From: Ridgeia piscesae | Lineage: Eukaryota; Annelida; Polychaeta; Sabellida; Siboglinidae | Assembly (NCBI GenBank): GCA_025642075.2 | Contig: JAODUO010000988.1 | Span: 278,942-342,941, forward strand | Length of the DNA stretch: 64,000 nt | Reading direction: 5' to 3' | Part shown: one piece after another, positions 47,201-59,200 of the stretch | Numbering within the stretch: the first letter of the stretch is position 1 | Layout of the letters: each line of letters starts with the position of its first letter | Notes under the pieces: generated by a model | Told to the model about the DNA's origin: nothing | The model's input: the letters and a program-made list of their open reading frames with translations, nothing else | Database searches by the model: none | Made by a program: the position numbers and the translations under genes

Positions 47201-50200
47201 AGGTGATGTCAACTGCATGGCTCTGTGGCTTTCATCACATACAGTCACGGGCTGCAGTATCTGCCACCTGTTGGCAGGGTGTGGTCGGGGCGCACTCAGC
47301 ACCTGCTGCCACCTGGTGACAGGGAGTGTAGAGGGTGCACTCGGCACCTGCAGTTGGGGAATCTCCAGAAACTGCCTCGTTGGAGGCTTCTGGCTCAGGA
47401 GAGAAACATTCAAAGGTCAGGGGTCAATTCACTAAGATAAACAGCTCTTAAGTAAAAATAATAATAATAATAATGACTTCTTTTGCGCCAATATCCTCGA
47501 AGATCAAGCTCAGTGGCATCATTAAACAAAATCCGTTGTTAAATTAAGTTACACTATTTAAATAACACGCCAGTGACAATGTCCCGCTGGCACGTCATGG
47601 TGTTGACAATTTTCAGGTATTAAAAATTAGCGTTAAGGATAAAAAATTATTTCCAAGTGCAAAATCAGGCTTAAGAGTTCCTAACACTGTTAGTGATATG
47701 GTCCCCACACACACCTATGTAGCCTTTGGTATTGAGTTGTAAGTTTCTTGCTGTGGTAGTTAGTTGGGCATAAAGTTTGTGGTCAGTTGGATGGTAAACA
47801 CTAGTTTGTGGTCAGTTGGATGTTCAACATTAGTTTATGGTCAATTGGATGGTCAACACTAGTTTGTGGTCAGTTGGATGGTCAACACTACAGTTTGTGG
47901 TCAGTTGGATGGTCAACATTAGTTTATGGTCAATTGGATGGTCAACACTAGTTTGTGGTCAGTTGGATGGTCAACACTACAGTTTGTGGTCAGTTGGATG
48001 GTCAACATTAGTTTATGGTCAATTGGATGGTCAACACTAGTTTGTGGTCAGTTGGATGTTCAACACTATAGTTTGTGGTCACCTGGATGGTCAACACTAG
48101 TCTGTGGTCAGTTGGATGTTCAACACTATAGTTTGTGGTCACCTGGATGGTCAACACTAGTCTGTGGTCAGTTAGATGGTCAACACTAGTTTGTGGTCAG
48201 TCGTATGGTCAACACTATAGTTTGTGGTCAGATGTCAACACTAGTTTGTGGTCAGTTGGATGGTCAACACTACAGTTTGTGGTCAGTTGGATGGTCAACA
48301 TTAGTTTATGGTCAATTGGATGGTCAACACTAGTTTGTGGTCAGTTGGATGGTCAACACTGTAGTTTGTGGTCAGTTGGATGGTCAACATTAGTTTATGG
48401 TCAATTGGATGATCAACACTAGTTTGTGGTCAGTTGGATGGTCAACATTAGTTTATGGTCAATTGGATGGTCAACACTAGTTTGTGGTCAGTTGGATGTT
48501 CAACACTATAGTTTGTGGTCACCTGGATGGTCAACACTAGTCTGTGGTCAGTTAGATGGTCAACACTAGTTTGTGGTCAGTCGTATGGTCAACACTATAG
48601 TTTGTGGTCAGTTAGATGGTCAACACTAGTTTGTGGTCAGTTGGATGGTCAACACTACAGTTTGTGGTCAGTTGGATGGTCAACATTAGTTTATGGTCAA
48701 TTGGATGGTCAACACTAGTCTGTGGTCAGTTAGATGGTCAACACTAGTTTGTGGTCAGTTGGATGGTCAACACTGTAGTTTGTGGTCACCTGGATGGTCA
48801 ACACTAGTCTGTGGTCAGTTGGATGTTCAACACTAGTCTGTGGTCAGTTAGATGGTCAACACTAGTTTGTGGTCAGTCGTATGGTCAACACTATAGTTTG
48901 TGGTCAGTTAGATGGTCAACACTAGTTTGTGGTCAGTTGGATGGTCAACATTAGTTTATGGTCAATTGGATGGTCAACACTAGTTTGTGGTCAGTTGGAT
49001 GGTCAACACTACAGTTTGTGGTCAGTTGGATGGTCAACACTTAGTTTGTGGTCAGTTGGATGGCAAAGACTATAGTTTGTTGTCAGTTGGATGGGCAACA
49101 CTGTAGTTGTGGTCAGTTGGATGGTCAACACTAGTTTGTGGTCAGTTGGATGGCAAAGACTATAGTTTGTTGTCAGTTGGATGGGCAACACTGTAGTTGT
49201 GGTCAGTTGGATGGTCAACACTATAGTTTGTGGTCAGTTGGATGTTCAACACTAGTTTGTGGGGTGAGTTGGATGGTCAACACTATAGTTGTGGTCAGTT
49301 GGATGGTCACCATTATAGTTGTGGTCAGTTGGATGGTCAACACTATAGTTTGTGGTCAGTTGGATGGTCAACACTATAGTTGTGGTCAGTTGGATGGTCA
49401 ACACTGTAGTTTGTGGTCTGTTGGATGGTCAACACTATAGTTGTGGTCAGTTGGATGGTCAACACTACAATTTGTGGTCAGTTTGATGGTAAACACTGTA
49501 GTTTGTTGTCAGTTGGATGGTCAACACTACAGTTTGTTTTCAGTTGGATGGTCAACACTATAGTTGTGGTCAGTTGGATGGTCAACACTGTAGTTTGTGG
49601 TCTGTTGGATGGTCAACACTATAGTTGTGGTCAGTTGGATGGTCAACACTACAATCTGTGGTCAGTTGGATGGTAAACACTATAGTTTGTGGTCAGTTGG
49701 ATGGTCAACACTATAGTTTGTGGTCAGTTGGATGGTCAACACTGTAGTTTGTGGTCAGTTGGATGGTCAACACTATAGTTTGTGGTCAGTTGGATGGTAA
49801 ACACTATGGTTTGTGGTCAGTTGGATGGTCAACACTATAGTTTGTGGTCAGTTGGATGGTCAACACTATAGTTTGTGGTCAGTTGGATGGTCAACACTGT
49901 AGTTTGTGGTCAGTTGGATGGTCAACACTATAGTTTGTGGTCAGTTGGATGGTCAACACTGTAGTTTGTGGTCAGTTGGATGGTCAACACTGTAGTTTGT
50001 GGTCAGTTGGATGGTCAACACTATAGTTTGTGGTCAGTTGGATGGTAAACACTATGGTTTGTGGTCAGTTGGATGGTGAACACTATAGTTTGTGGTCAGT
50101 TGGATGGTCAACACTATAGTTTGTGGTCAGTTGGATGGTCAACACTGTAGTTTGTGGTCAGTTGGATGGTCAACACTATAGTTTGTGGTCAGTTGGATGG

Positions 50201-53200
50201 TCAACACTGTAGTTTGTGGTCAGTTGGATGGTCAACACTATAGTTTGTGGTCAGTTGGATGGTCAACACTGTAGTTTGTGGTCAGTTGGATGGTCAACAC
50301 TGTAGTTTGTTGTCAGTTGGATGGTCAACACTATAGTTTGTGGTCAGTTGGATGGTCAACACTATAGTTGTGGTCAGTTGGATGGTCAACACTACAATTT
50401 GTGGTCAGTTGGATGGTAAACACTATAGTTTGTGGTCAGTTGGATGGTCAACACTATAGTTTGTGGTCAGTTGGATGGTCAACACTGTAGTTTGTGGTCA
50501 GTTGGATGGTCAACACTATAGTTTGTGGTCAGTTGGATGGTAAACACTATGGTTTGTGGTCAGTTGGATGGTCAACACTATAGTTTGTGGTCAGTTGGAT
50601 GGTCAACACTATAGTTTGTGGTCAGTTGGATGGTCAACACTGTAGTTTGTGGTCTGTTGGATGGTCAACACTATAGTTTGTGGTCAGTTGGATGGTCAAC
50701 ACTGTAGTTTGTGGTCAGTTGGATGGTCAACACTGTAGTTTGTGGTCAGTTGGATGGTCAACACTATAGTTTGTGGTCAGTTGGATGGTAAACACTATGG
50801 TTTGTGGTCAGTTGGATGGTGAACACTATAGTTTGTGGTCAGTTGGATGGTCAACACTATAGTTTGTGGTCAGTTGGATGGTCAACACTGTAGTTTGTGG
50901 TCAGTTGGATGGTCAACACTATAGTTTGTGGTCAGTTGGATGGTCAACACTGTAGTTTGTGGTCAGTTGGATGGTCAACACTATAGTTTGTGGTCAGTTG
51001 GATGGTCAACACTGTAGTTTGTGGTCAGTTGGATGGTCAACACTGTAGTTTGTTGTCAGTTGGATGGTCAACACTGTAGTTTGTTGTCAGTTGGATGGTC
51101 AACACTATAGTTTGTGGTCAGTTGGATGGTCAACACTATAGTTTGTTGTCAGTTGGATGGTCAACACTATAGTTTGTGGGGAGTTGGACGGTAAACTCTG
51201 GGTGTTGGGCTATCTGGTCCTAGAGGGTGGGTAGACAGTGCAGGGTGTTGGGCTATCTGGTCCTAGAGGGTGGGTAGACAGTGCAGGGTGTTGCACTGTC
51301 TGGTCCTAGAGGGTGGGTAGACAGTGCAGGGTGTTGCACTGTCTGCATGGTCCTAGAGGGTGGGTAGACAGTGCAGGGTGTTGGGCTCTCTGGTCATAGA
51401 GGGTGGGTAGACAGTGCAGGGTGTTGGGCTATCTGGTCCTAGAGGGTGGGTAGACAGTGCAGGGTGTTGCACTGTCTGGTCCTAGAGGGTGGGTAGACAG
51501 TGCAGGGTGTTGGGCTATCTGGTCATAGAGGGTGGGTAGACAGTGCAGGGTGTTGCACTGTCTGGTCCTAGAGGGTGGGTAGACAGTGCAGGGTGTTGCA
51601 CTGTCTGCATGGTCCTAGAGGGTGGGTAGACAGTGCAGGGTGTTGGGCTATCTGGTCATAGAGGGTGGGTAGACAGTGCAGGGTGTTGGGCTATCTGGTC
51701 CTAGAGGGTGGGTAGACAGTGCAGGGTGTTGCACTGTCTGGTCCTAGAGGGTGGGTAGACAGTGCAGGGTGTTGGGCTATCTGGTCATAGAGGGTGGGTA
51801 GACAGTGCAGGGTGTTGGGCTATCTGGTCCTAGAGGGTGGGTAGACAGTGCAGGGTGTTGCACTGTCTGGTCCTAGAGGGTGGGTAGACAGTGCAGGGTG
51901 TTGCACTGTCTGCATGGTCCTAGAGGGTGGGTAGACAGTGCAGGGTGTTGGGCTCTCTGGTCATAGAGGGTGGGTAGACAGTGCAGGGTGTTGGGCTCTC
52001 TGGTCCTAGAGGGTGGGTAGACAGTGCAGGGTGTTGGGCTCTCTGGTCATAGAGGGTGGGTAGACAGTGCAGGGTGTTGGGCTCTCTGGTCCTAGAGGGT
52101 GGGTAGACAGTGCAGGGTGTTGGGCTCTCTGGTCCTAGAGGGTGGGTAGACAGTGCAGGGTGTTGGGCTCTCTGGTCATAGAGGGTGGGTAGACAGTGCA
52201 GGGTGTTGGGCTCTCTGGTCCTAGAGGGTGGGTAGACAGTGCAGGGTGTTGGGCTCTCTGGTCCTAGAGGGTGGGTAGACAGTGCAGGGTGTTGGGCTCT
52301 CTGGTCATAGAGGGTGGGTAGACAGTGCAGGGTGTTGGGCTCTCTGGTCATAGAGTGTGGGTAGACAGTGCAGGGTGTTGAGCTCTCTGGTCCTAGAGGG
52401 TGAGTAGACAGTGCAGGGTTTTGGGCTCTCTGGTCCTAGAGTGTGGGTAGACAGTGCAGGGTGTTGGGCTCTCTGGTCCTAGAGGGTGGGTAGACAGTGC
52501 AGGGTGTTGGGCTCTCTGGTCATAGAGGGTGGGTAGACAGTGCAGGGTGTTGGGCTCTCTGGTCCTAGAGGGTGGGTAGACAGTGCAGGGTTTTGGGCTC
52601 TCTGGTCCTAGAGTGTGGGTAGACAGTGCAGGGTGTTGGGCTCTCTGGTCCTAGAGGGTGGGTAGACAGTGCAGGGTGTTGGGCTCTCTGGTCATAGAGG
52701 GTGGGTAGACAGTGCAGGGTGTTGGGCTCTCTGGTCCTAGAGGGTGGGTAGACAGCGCAGGGTGTTGGTCTCTTTGGTCATAGAGGGTGGGTAGACAGTG
52801 CAGGGTGTTGGGCTCTCTGGTCCTAGAGGGTGGGTAGACAGTGCAGGGTGTTGGGCTCTCTGGTCATAGAGGGTGGGTAGACAGTGCAGGGTGTTGGGCT
52901 CTCTGGTCATAGAGGGTGGGTAGACAGTGCAGGGTGTTGGGCTCTCTGGTCCTAGAGGGTGGGTAGACAGTGCAGGGTGTTGGGCTCTCTGGTCATAGAG
53001 GGTGGGTAGACAGTGCAGGGTGCTGGGCTCTCTGGTCCTACAAGGTGGGTAGACAGTGCAGGGTGTTGGGCTCTCTGGTCCTAGAGGGTGGGTAGACAGT
53101 GCAGGGTGTTGGGCTCTCTGGTCCTAGAGGGTGGGTAGACAGTGCAGGGTGTTGGGCTCTCTGGTCATAGAGGGTGGGTAGACAGTGCAGGGTGTTGGGC

Positions 53201-56200
53201 TCTCTGGTCATAGAGGGTGGGTAGACAGTGCAGGGTGTTGGGCTCTCTGGTCATAGAGGGTGGGTAGACAGTGCAGGGTGTTGGGCTCTCTGGTCATAGA
53301 GGGTGGGTAGACAGTGCAGGGTGCTGGGTTCTCTGGTCATAGAGGGTGGGTACACAGTGCAGGGTGCTGGGTTCTCTGGTCATAGAGGGTGGGTAGACAG
53401 TGCAGGGTGCTGGGTTCTCTGGTCATAGAGGGTGGGTAGACAGTGCAGGGTGTTGGGCTCTCTGGTCCTAGAGGGTGGGTAGACAGTGCAGGGTGTTGGG
53501 CTCTCTGGTCATAGAGGGTGGGTAGACAGTGCAGGGTGCTGGGTTCTCTGGTCATAGAGGGTGGGTAGACAGTGCAGGGTGTTGGGCTCTCTGGTCATAG
53601 AGGGTGGGTAGACAGTGCAGGGTGTTGGGCTCTCTGGTCATAGAGGGTGGGTAGACAGTGCAGGGTGTTGGGCTCTCTGGTCATAGAGGGTGGGTAGACA
53701 GTGCAGGGTGCTGGGTTCTCTGGTCATAGAGGGTGGGTAGACAGTGCAGGGTGTTGGGCTCTCTGGTCATAGAGGGTGGGTAGACAGTGCAGGGTGTTGG
53801 GCTCTCTGGTCATAGAGGGTGGGTAGACAGTGCAGGGTGTTGGGCTCTCTGGTCATAGAGGGTGGGTAGACAGTGCAGGGTGCTGGGTTCTCTGGTCATA
53901 GAGGGTGGGTAGACAGTGCAGGGTGCTGGGTTCTCTGGTCATAGAGGGTGGGTAGACAGTGCAGGGTGCTGGGTTCTCTGGTCATAGAGGGTGGGTAGAC
54001 AGTGCAGGGTGCTGGGTTCTCTGGTCATAGAGGGTGGGTAGACAGTGCAGGGTGCTGGGTTCTCTGGTCATAGAGGGTGGGTAGACAGTGCAGGGTGCTG
54101 GGTTCTCTGGTCATAGAGGGTGGGTAGACAGTGCAGGGTGCTGGGTTCTCTGGTCATAGAGGGTGGGTAGACAGTGCAGGGTGCTGGGTTCTCTGGTCAT
54201 AGAGGGTGGGTAGACAGTGCAGGGTTTGGGCTCTCTTTCCAGGACATTTTGTTTTAAGAGCTGCAGAGGTTGGAACATACATTATAAATGTCACAATTTG
54301 TCATGATGAGAAAGACAATGATAAAGGTGACACCGAAGGTGAAGACACTGAGTAGAGGCGTGATACATTGGCTTGAAACAGTACCAGGAAACCAACACCT
54401 GTGTCAAACGGCTTTAACCATTTCAGTGCTACAGCCCTCAGATGCTGTGATCATTGAATACAACATTCCCAGTGATGGACATGAAAATCGACTGCATCAC
54501 TTCAGCTCAAGATTTTGGCTACAATAACGGATTTGATCAATAGTGATATTTTATTCACAACAGTTTGTTGCTGAACAGGAGCAAAAGAAAGAAACTACAC
54601 ATGTACAATCATATTATTTCCATAGTGGAAATAAGATGATTATTTCCATCAGAGGATTTATATGTGGAACATCATACATATTCTGAAAGTTGAATACTCA
54701 ACAAGTACTGAAGTTAGGATACATTTTAATTTCATAATTGTAAACCCACTAAATACGTCATTCACAATTAGCATAACGACCAAATATAGTGCCGCTGTTA
54801 GTTGCAGGTTTGCCTCTATCAGCAATGTTTACAAAGCCTACTATCGCTGGCATTATTTACTTATGATTGTTAGCAGCTATATCTGACAAAATACATCGTT
54901 AAGGGGATACGTGCTGCGGGATTTATTTTTCCCCCGATTTTTTCGAATTGATCACAATTTTCTGTTTTCAGCGTATTTTACTAATATAACATCTTAACTT
55001 CAACTTCTAATTCACAAATGTTCATATTTATGTGTCTGTATGTGAAATAAATGCTTTATTTGATCACCAGTGTTGATTAGAGTTCCTTTGTCTTACTAAC
55101 AAAACCATAAATTATGCGTATTTCACACCTTAGTTACGGTAGCTTGCCGTACTGGAGGCTGCCATGTTGGATACCTAGTTTTAGGTCATCGTGCCGCCTA
55201 CAAGACAGGCTTATCCCTGGCAGGAAATAATAATTAGTATGCAGCCAATCAGCACTATACACAAGCATCCTTTCTGTACAGAAATGTCCTAATATGGTTC
55301 GGTGCTCCGGGCATCAGCACTTTTGCGATTCTGATTGGCCAACACTGGCCTTTGAACCTTTTCAGCAACGTTCCGCCGGAGTTCGGCATAACAAAACAAA
55401 ATTTCTGCAAGATCCTGAGAGAAAACTGTCAGGCAGAACAACTCCAAATTTGTACTTCATGACATGCACTACAAATTGTCAAGAGGGATTTTGTATATGC
55501 TGCTAAGTTTCCATTTTATAGTTGTGCACCCAATCAAAAAAATATCAAACTTTATCAACCATTTTCAAACAAAATAATAATATATATATTCTATCTTCTT
55601 CTTCTTCGCCTTTTTCCCACTAGGTGGGGTCAGCGGCCCAAATTCTTGATTTCTAGAATGTTCTGTCATGGGCATCCTCTTGGGTGATCCGCTGTGCCTG
55701 CATATCCCTTTGGACGCAATCCATCCATCTCCCTCTTGGTCTCCCCCTTGGTTTTTTTCCTGGCACTCTTTTTTCTGTATTAGTGTCTGCCTCCAGCTGC
55801 TATTCCTCTTCCACTTTGTCTCTGTCTTCCGTCACTTTTTCTCCCTTCAGAGTCCAGATCTTAATCCTCTTTTCTCTGGTCCTTCTCCTATGTTTTGCTT
55901 CTTTTATCCTCAGGACTGCACATAGCAGCCGATGCTGAGATACAACCTCCTCTCCTGGTATTACCTTGAAGTCTCGCATTTCCTTCAGATCAGCTCTTCG
56001 TGTCATGGTGAAATCAATTTGTGAGCTGTTCCCTCTGGTTATAAGTAATTCGTTTTTGTTGAAGAAAGTGTTCACTAGTGCCAAGTCTATGCTCTCCGTG
56101 CTTTCCAAAATGTTCTTCCCTTCTCTGTTCCTTCGGCCATATCCTTTTCCTCCATGCACTCTTTGAAAAACACCTGGATTTTTTCCCGCATGTCCATTTA

Positions 56201-59200
56201 GGTCAGCGCCTATGACAATCTTCTCTGTTCTCAGCACTCTCGACATCACATCTTCCCAGTCTTTCAAAAACTCCTCCTTTATCTTCTCTGTTTCTCCACG
56301 CTGTGGGGCATATGCTGGCACTATGTTGAACATCTCTCCAGCTATCACCAGTTTAAGCTTAATTAGTCTGTCTGATGGTCTTAACACTTCAAATACTTTC
56401 TCTTTCAACTCTGAGCTCAGAATGACCCCCACTCCCTTTCTACTGCTCTTCTCTCCACTGTAAAGGATCTTAAATCCTTCTCCCAACTCTCTTGCGCTCT
56501 TGCCAGTCCACTTAGTTTCCTGCACACATAGGATTCCTATGTCCTTCCTTTGCAAACCTCTACCAGCTCTCTCCCTCTCACAGTCATCGATCCCACATTC
56601 CAGCTTCCGATCTTGACATTTCTTTCAACTATCTTCTTTAGCTGTGGCCGTGGTCTCCGCAATACCCTCGTCCACTTCTCATGTCAGCCGGGGACTGCTG
56701 GCACGCGTCGCCTCCGGGGGACGCCCTAGCATTATTCGTCCATCGTTGAGATTCAGGCATTATATATATATATTCTATGGATAATACAAATTCCTCTTGA
56801 CAATTTGTAGATACATAAATGTACAATACATGTAGCCTATTTAACATGTTGTAGCACAAAGCATTGTTTTGAATTTGAAAAAAGTTCCCAAAAAATGTAT
56901 AACTTGCATTTCCAGGGTACATGTCCAAAATAATAAATGCCATTTGTTATGTGTGTTTTAACCCAGAGATCATTTCCACCAAGTTTTAGTTTTCTAGCAT
57001 AAAAATTCAAAAAAAAAAAAAATTCTGCAGCACTTATCCCCTTAATATTACCAAAACAATCCATCTAAATAATTTGCAATGCTAAGGCATCAGCCTAAAC
57101 GGTGATACAGAACATGTGATACTACACACAGTGAATAATAATGTGCTTAAACATTATTTGAATAGCAGATATCGTCAATGCCTTAATAGAGGCCTGCCAC
57201 ATGCAAATATCACACACAAAAAGGGATCTGTCATACTGAAGTCATTAAGAACAGAACTACATATAAGCCTGCATAATCTTAGAGGACTTTGAGTTCTATA
57301 CTCCAACAGACATTTGGCTTAAGTGCAAGTTCTTGTCACACAGATAGCTGTCATAGTATGACTTCTTGTCACACACACCACAGCTGTCTTAGTACGAGTT
57401 CTAGTCACACAGACTGCTGTTTTAGTGCGAATTCTTGTCACACAGACAGCCGTCTTAGTACGAGTTCTTGTCACACAGACAGCTGTCTTAGTACGAGTTC
57501 TTTTCACACAGACAGCTGTCTTAGTACAAGTTCTTGTCACACAGACAGCTGTCTTTTTTATAATAGTGTAACTTCTTAACTAGAAAACAGACAGCAAGGG
57601 GAAACAGTTGTTACCCTGGTTGGTGCTGACGGGAGCTCTTTTGCTGCCACCTGCTGGCCATGTGGATCATGGTGGCGCTGTGGTAGGGTAAGGTTAATGT
57701 TGTGCAGCTGAGGGGCTGCTGCCAGTCTTGTCAGGGGGCGGGGCTGGCGGGGCTGGCTGGCCACTCTCACTGTGTGGGTCACGCCTGGCACAAAGCATCA
57801 TCTTTCGTCAATGCAAACATGTCACACTCCATTAAACAGTCTGGTACTTCGATAGCCATAATCTGCCAACATAACACGGGAAAGAAGTAAGGGGCAGTCC
57901 AACTATGTAGTTGAGACTTTTCGCTGTCTGTTGATACCCCACATCGTGGCGTTGCGTGGTCGCCTCGCGTTACAATCAAAGCAAATAAATGGCACGTTTT
58001 ATTAATTCTGTGTATCAGTCGGACTACGTGTTTTTTTACTTTTAAACCAAGAGACATGCGACAAAGTACTCAGGGTTTTGCATATTTCTAGTCAGTATTT
58101 TATAATTAAATAAATTTTTGACCTGCACCTAGCATTAAATGTTATGTCGATTTTTGCAAATGTAATTGCTTGAAATGATTCTGGCCGTTATTGCTGGCAA
58201 TGATAAATAAAAGACGATGATAAATAAAGGTGAGGTTTACTTGGTGCAGGTGAGATAGATGGGCACGAGACAGACAGCAGACTGTGACAAGTTCGTCCTC
58301 CGCCTGTCACAGGGTGGTTGACACTCCTTCCATTGTCACCTTGTAGGCCAACATGCGCAAACTGTTGTTGCTGCTGCAGCCGTTGCTGTTGGTTGTGACA
58401 CTGTTGTGATTGTTGCCGCTGCAGCTGATGCTCTTGGAGCAGCTGCTTAAACTGCACATGCTGTTGTTTTTGTTGCTGCTGCAGCTGATGTTGTTGCTGT
58501 TGTTTAAGCTGTTGCCATTGGTGTTGTTGCAGCTGCATATGCTGCTGCTGCTGCTGCTGTTGCTGCTGTTCTTCGCGTAGTTGTAGCTGTTGTTGCTGCT
58601 GCTGCTGTTGCCACTGCTGCTCTTCCTCTTGCTGCTCACTTAACATGACAGATTCACTGCAATAACATAAACAGTTGCTGGAAATGACTGAGACAAGTAA
58701 TGGTTACAACAACTGTTTATTATTATTATCAATACATAATTGATAATGCATTTATTTATTAGTCGCGCCTCGTTATAACGTGGTAGTTGGGGTCCACGAA
58801 ATGGAACCGCGTTGTAAACGAGGCGCGTTATAGATTATATTCCGCCAGGGGCGCCACCACCCCCAAAACGTCACAACAGCAACCAAAGCCAATGTGCTAG
58901 TTGCACGGTGTATGCGTGATTTATAAAACTAACTGACATTGAAACCAACGTAAATGTGTATTACGTTAAAATAATATACACTGTCGAATGTTGAACTGAG
59001 TAAATCTTGCGAATGGTGTACAGTTTTGAAATAAATTCAGAGCCAACGCACCTCATCTGGCGATGCGAACTGAGGCGGAGCTGTCTAAAATAACCTTGAA
59101 CTCAGCAGCCGAAACGCACAAATGAATTGACATGTTGCCGAAGTCGGTCAAATATTAATACTAATTGCGCTCACTGTTGGCTTAATTTCATCTTTTAATC

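Larger units (their letters stand above)
54903..57041. mobile_element. TTAA-flanked inverted-repeat element, interrupted by an RTE insertion
   Basis: The left end GGGGATACGTGCTGCGGGAT and the complement of the right end (GGGGATAAGTGCTGCAGAAT) match at 17 of 20 positions. Both are flanked by TTAA (54899-54902 and 57042-57045). A second inverted pair lies inside: CTACAAATTGTCAAGAGG near 55467, and its complement near 56795. No transposase was seen. The TTAA target suggests a piggyBac-type non-autonomous element. Confidence 0.65.

Noticed and set aside
47150..47413. Alternative minus-strand frame of exon 4 (PEASNEAVSGDSPTAG)
   Set aside because: Its phase is incompatible with both neighbouring exons, and it ends in a stop.
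57576..57791. Alternative frame of exon 3 of the Q-rich gene (SESGQPAPPAPPPDKTGSS)
   Set aside because: Its composition looks natural, but it meets TAA within the exon and does not match the phase from the previous exon.
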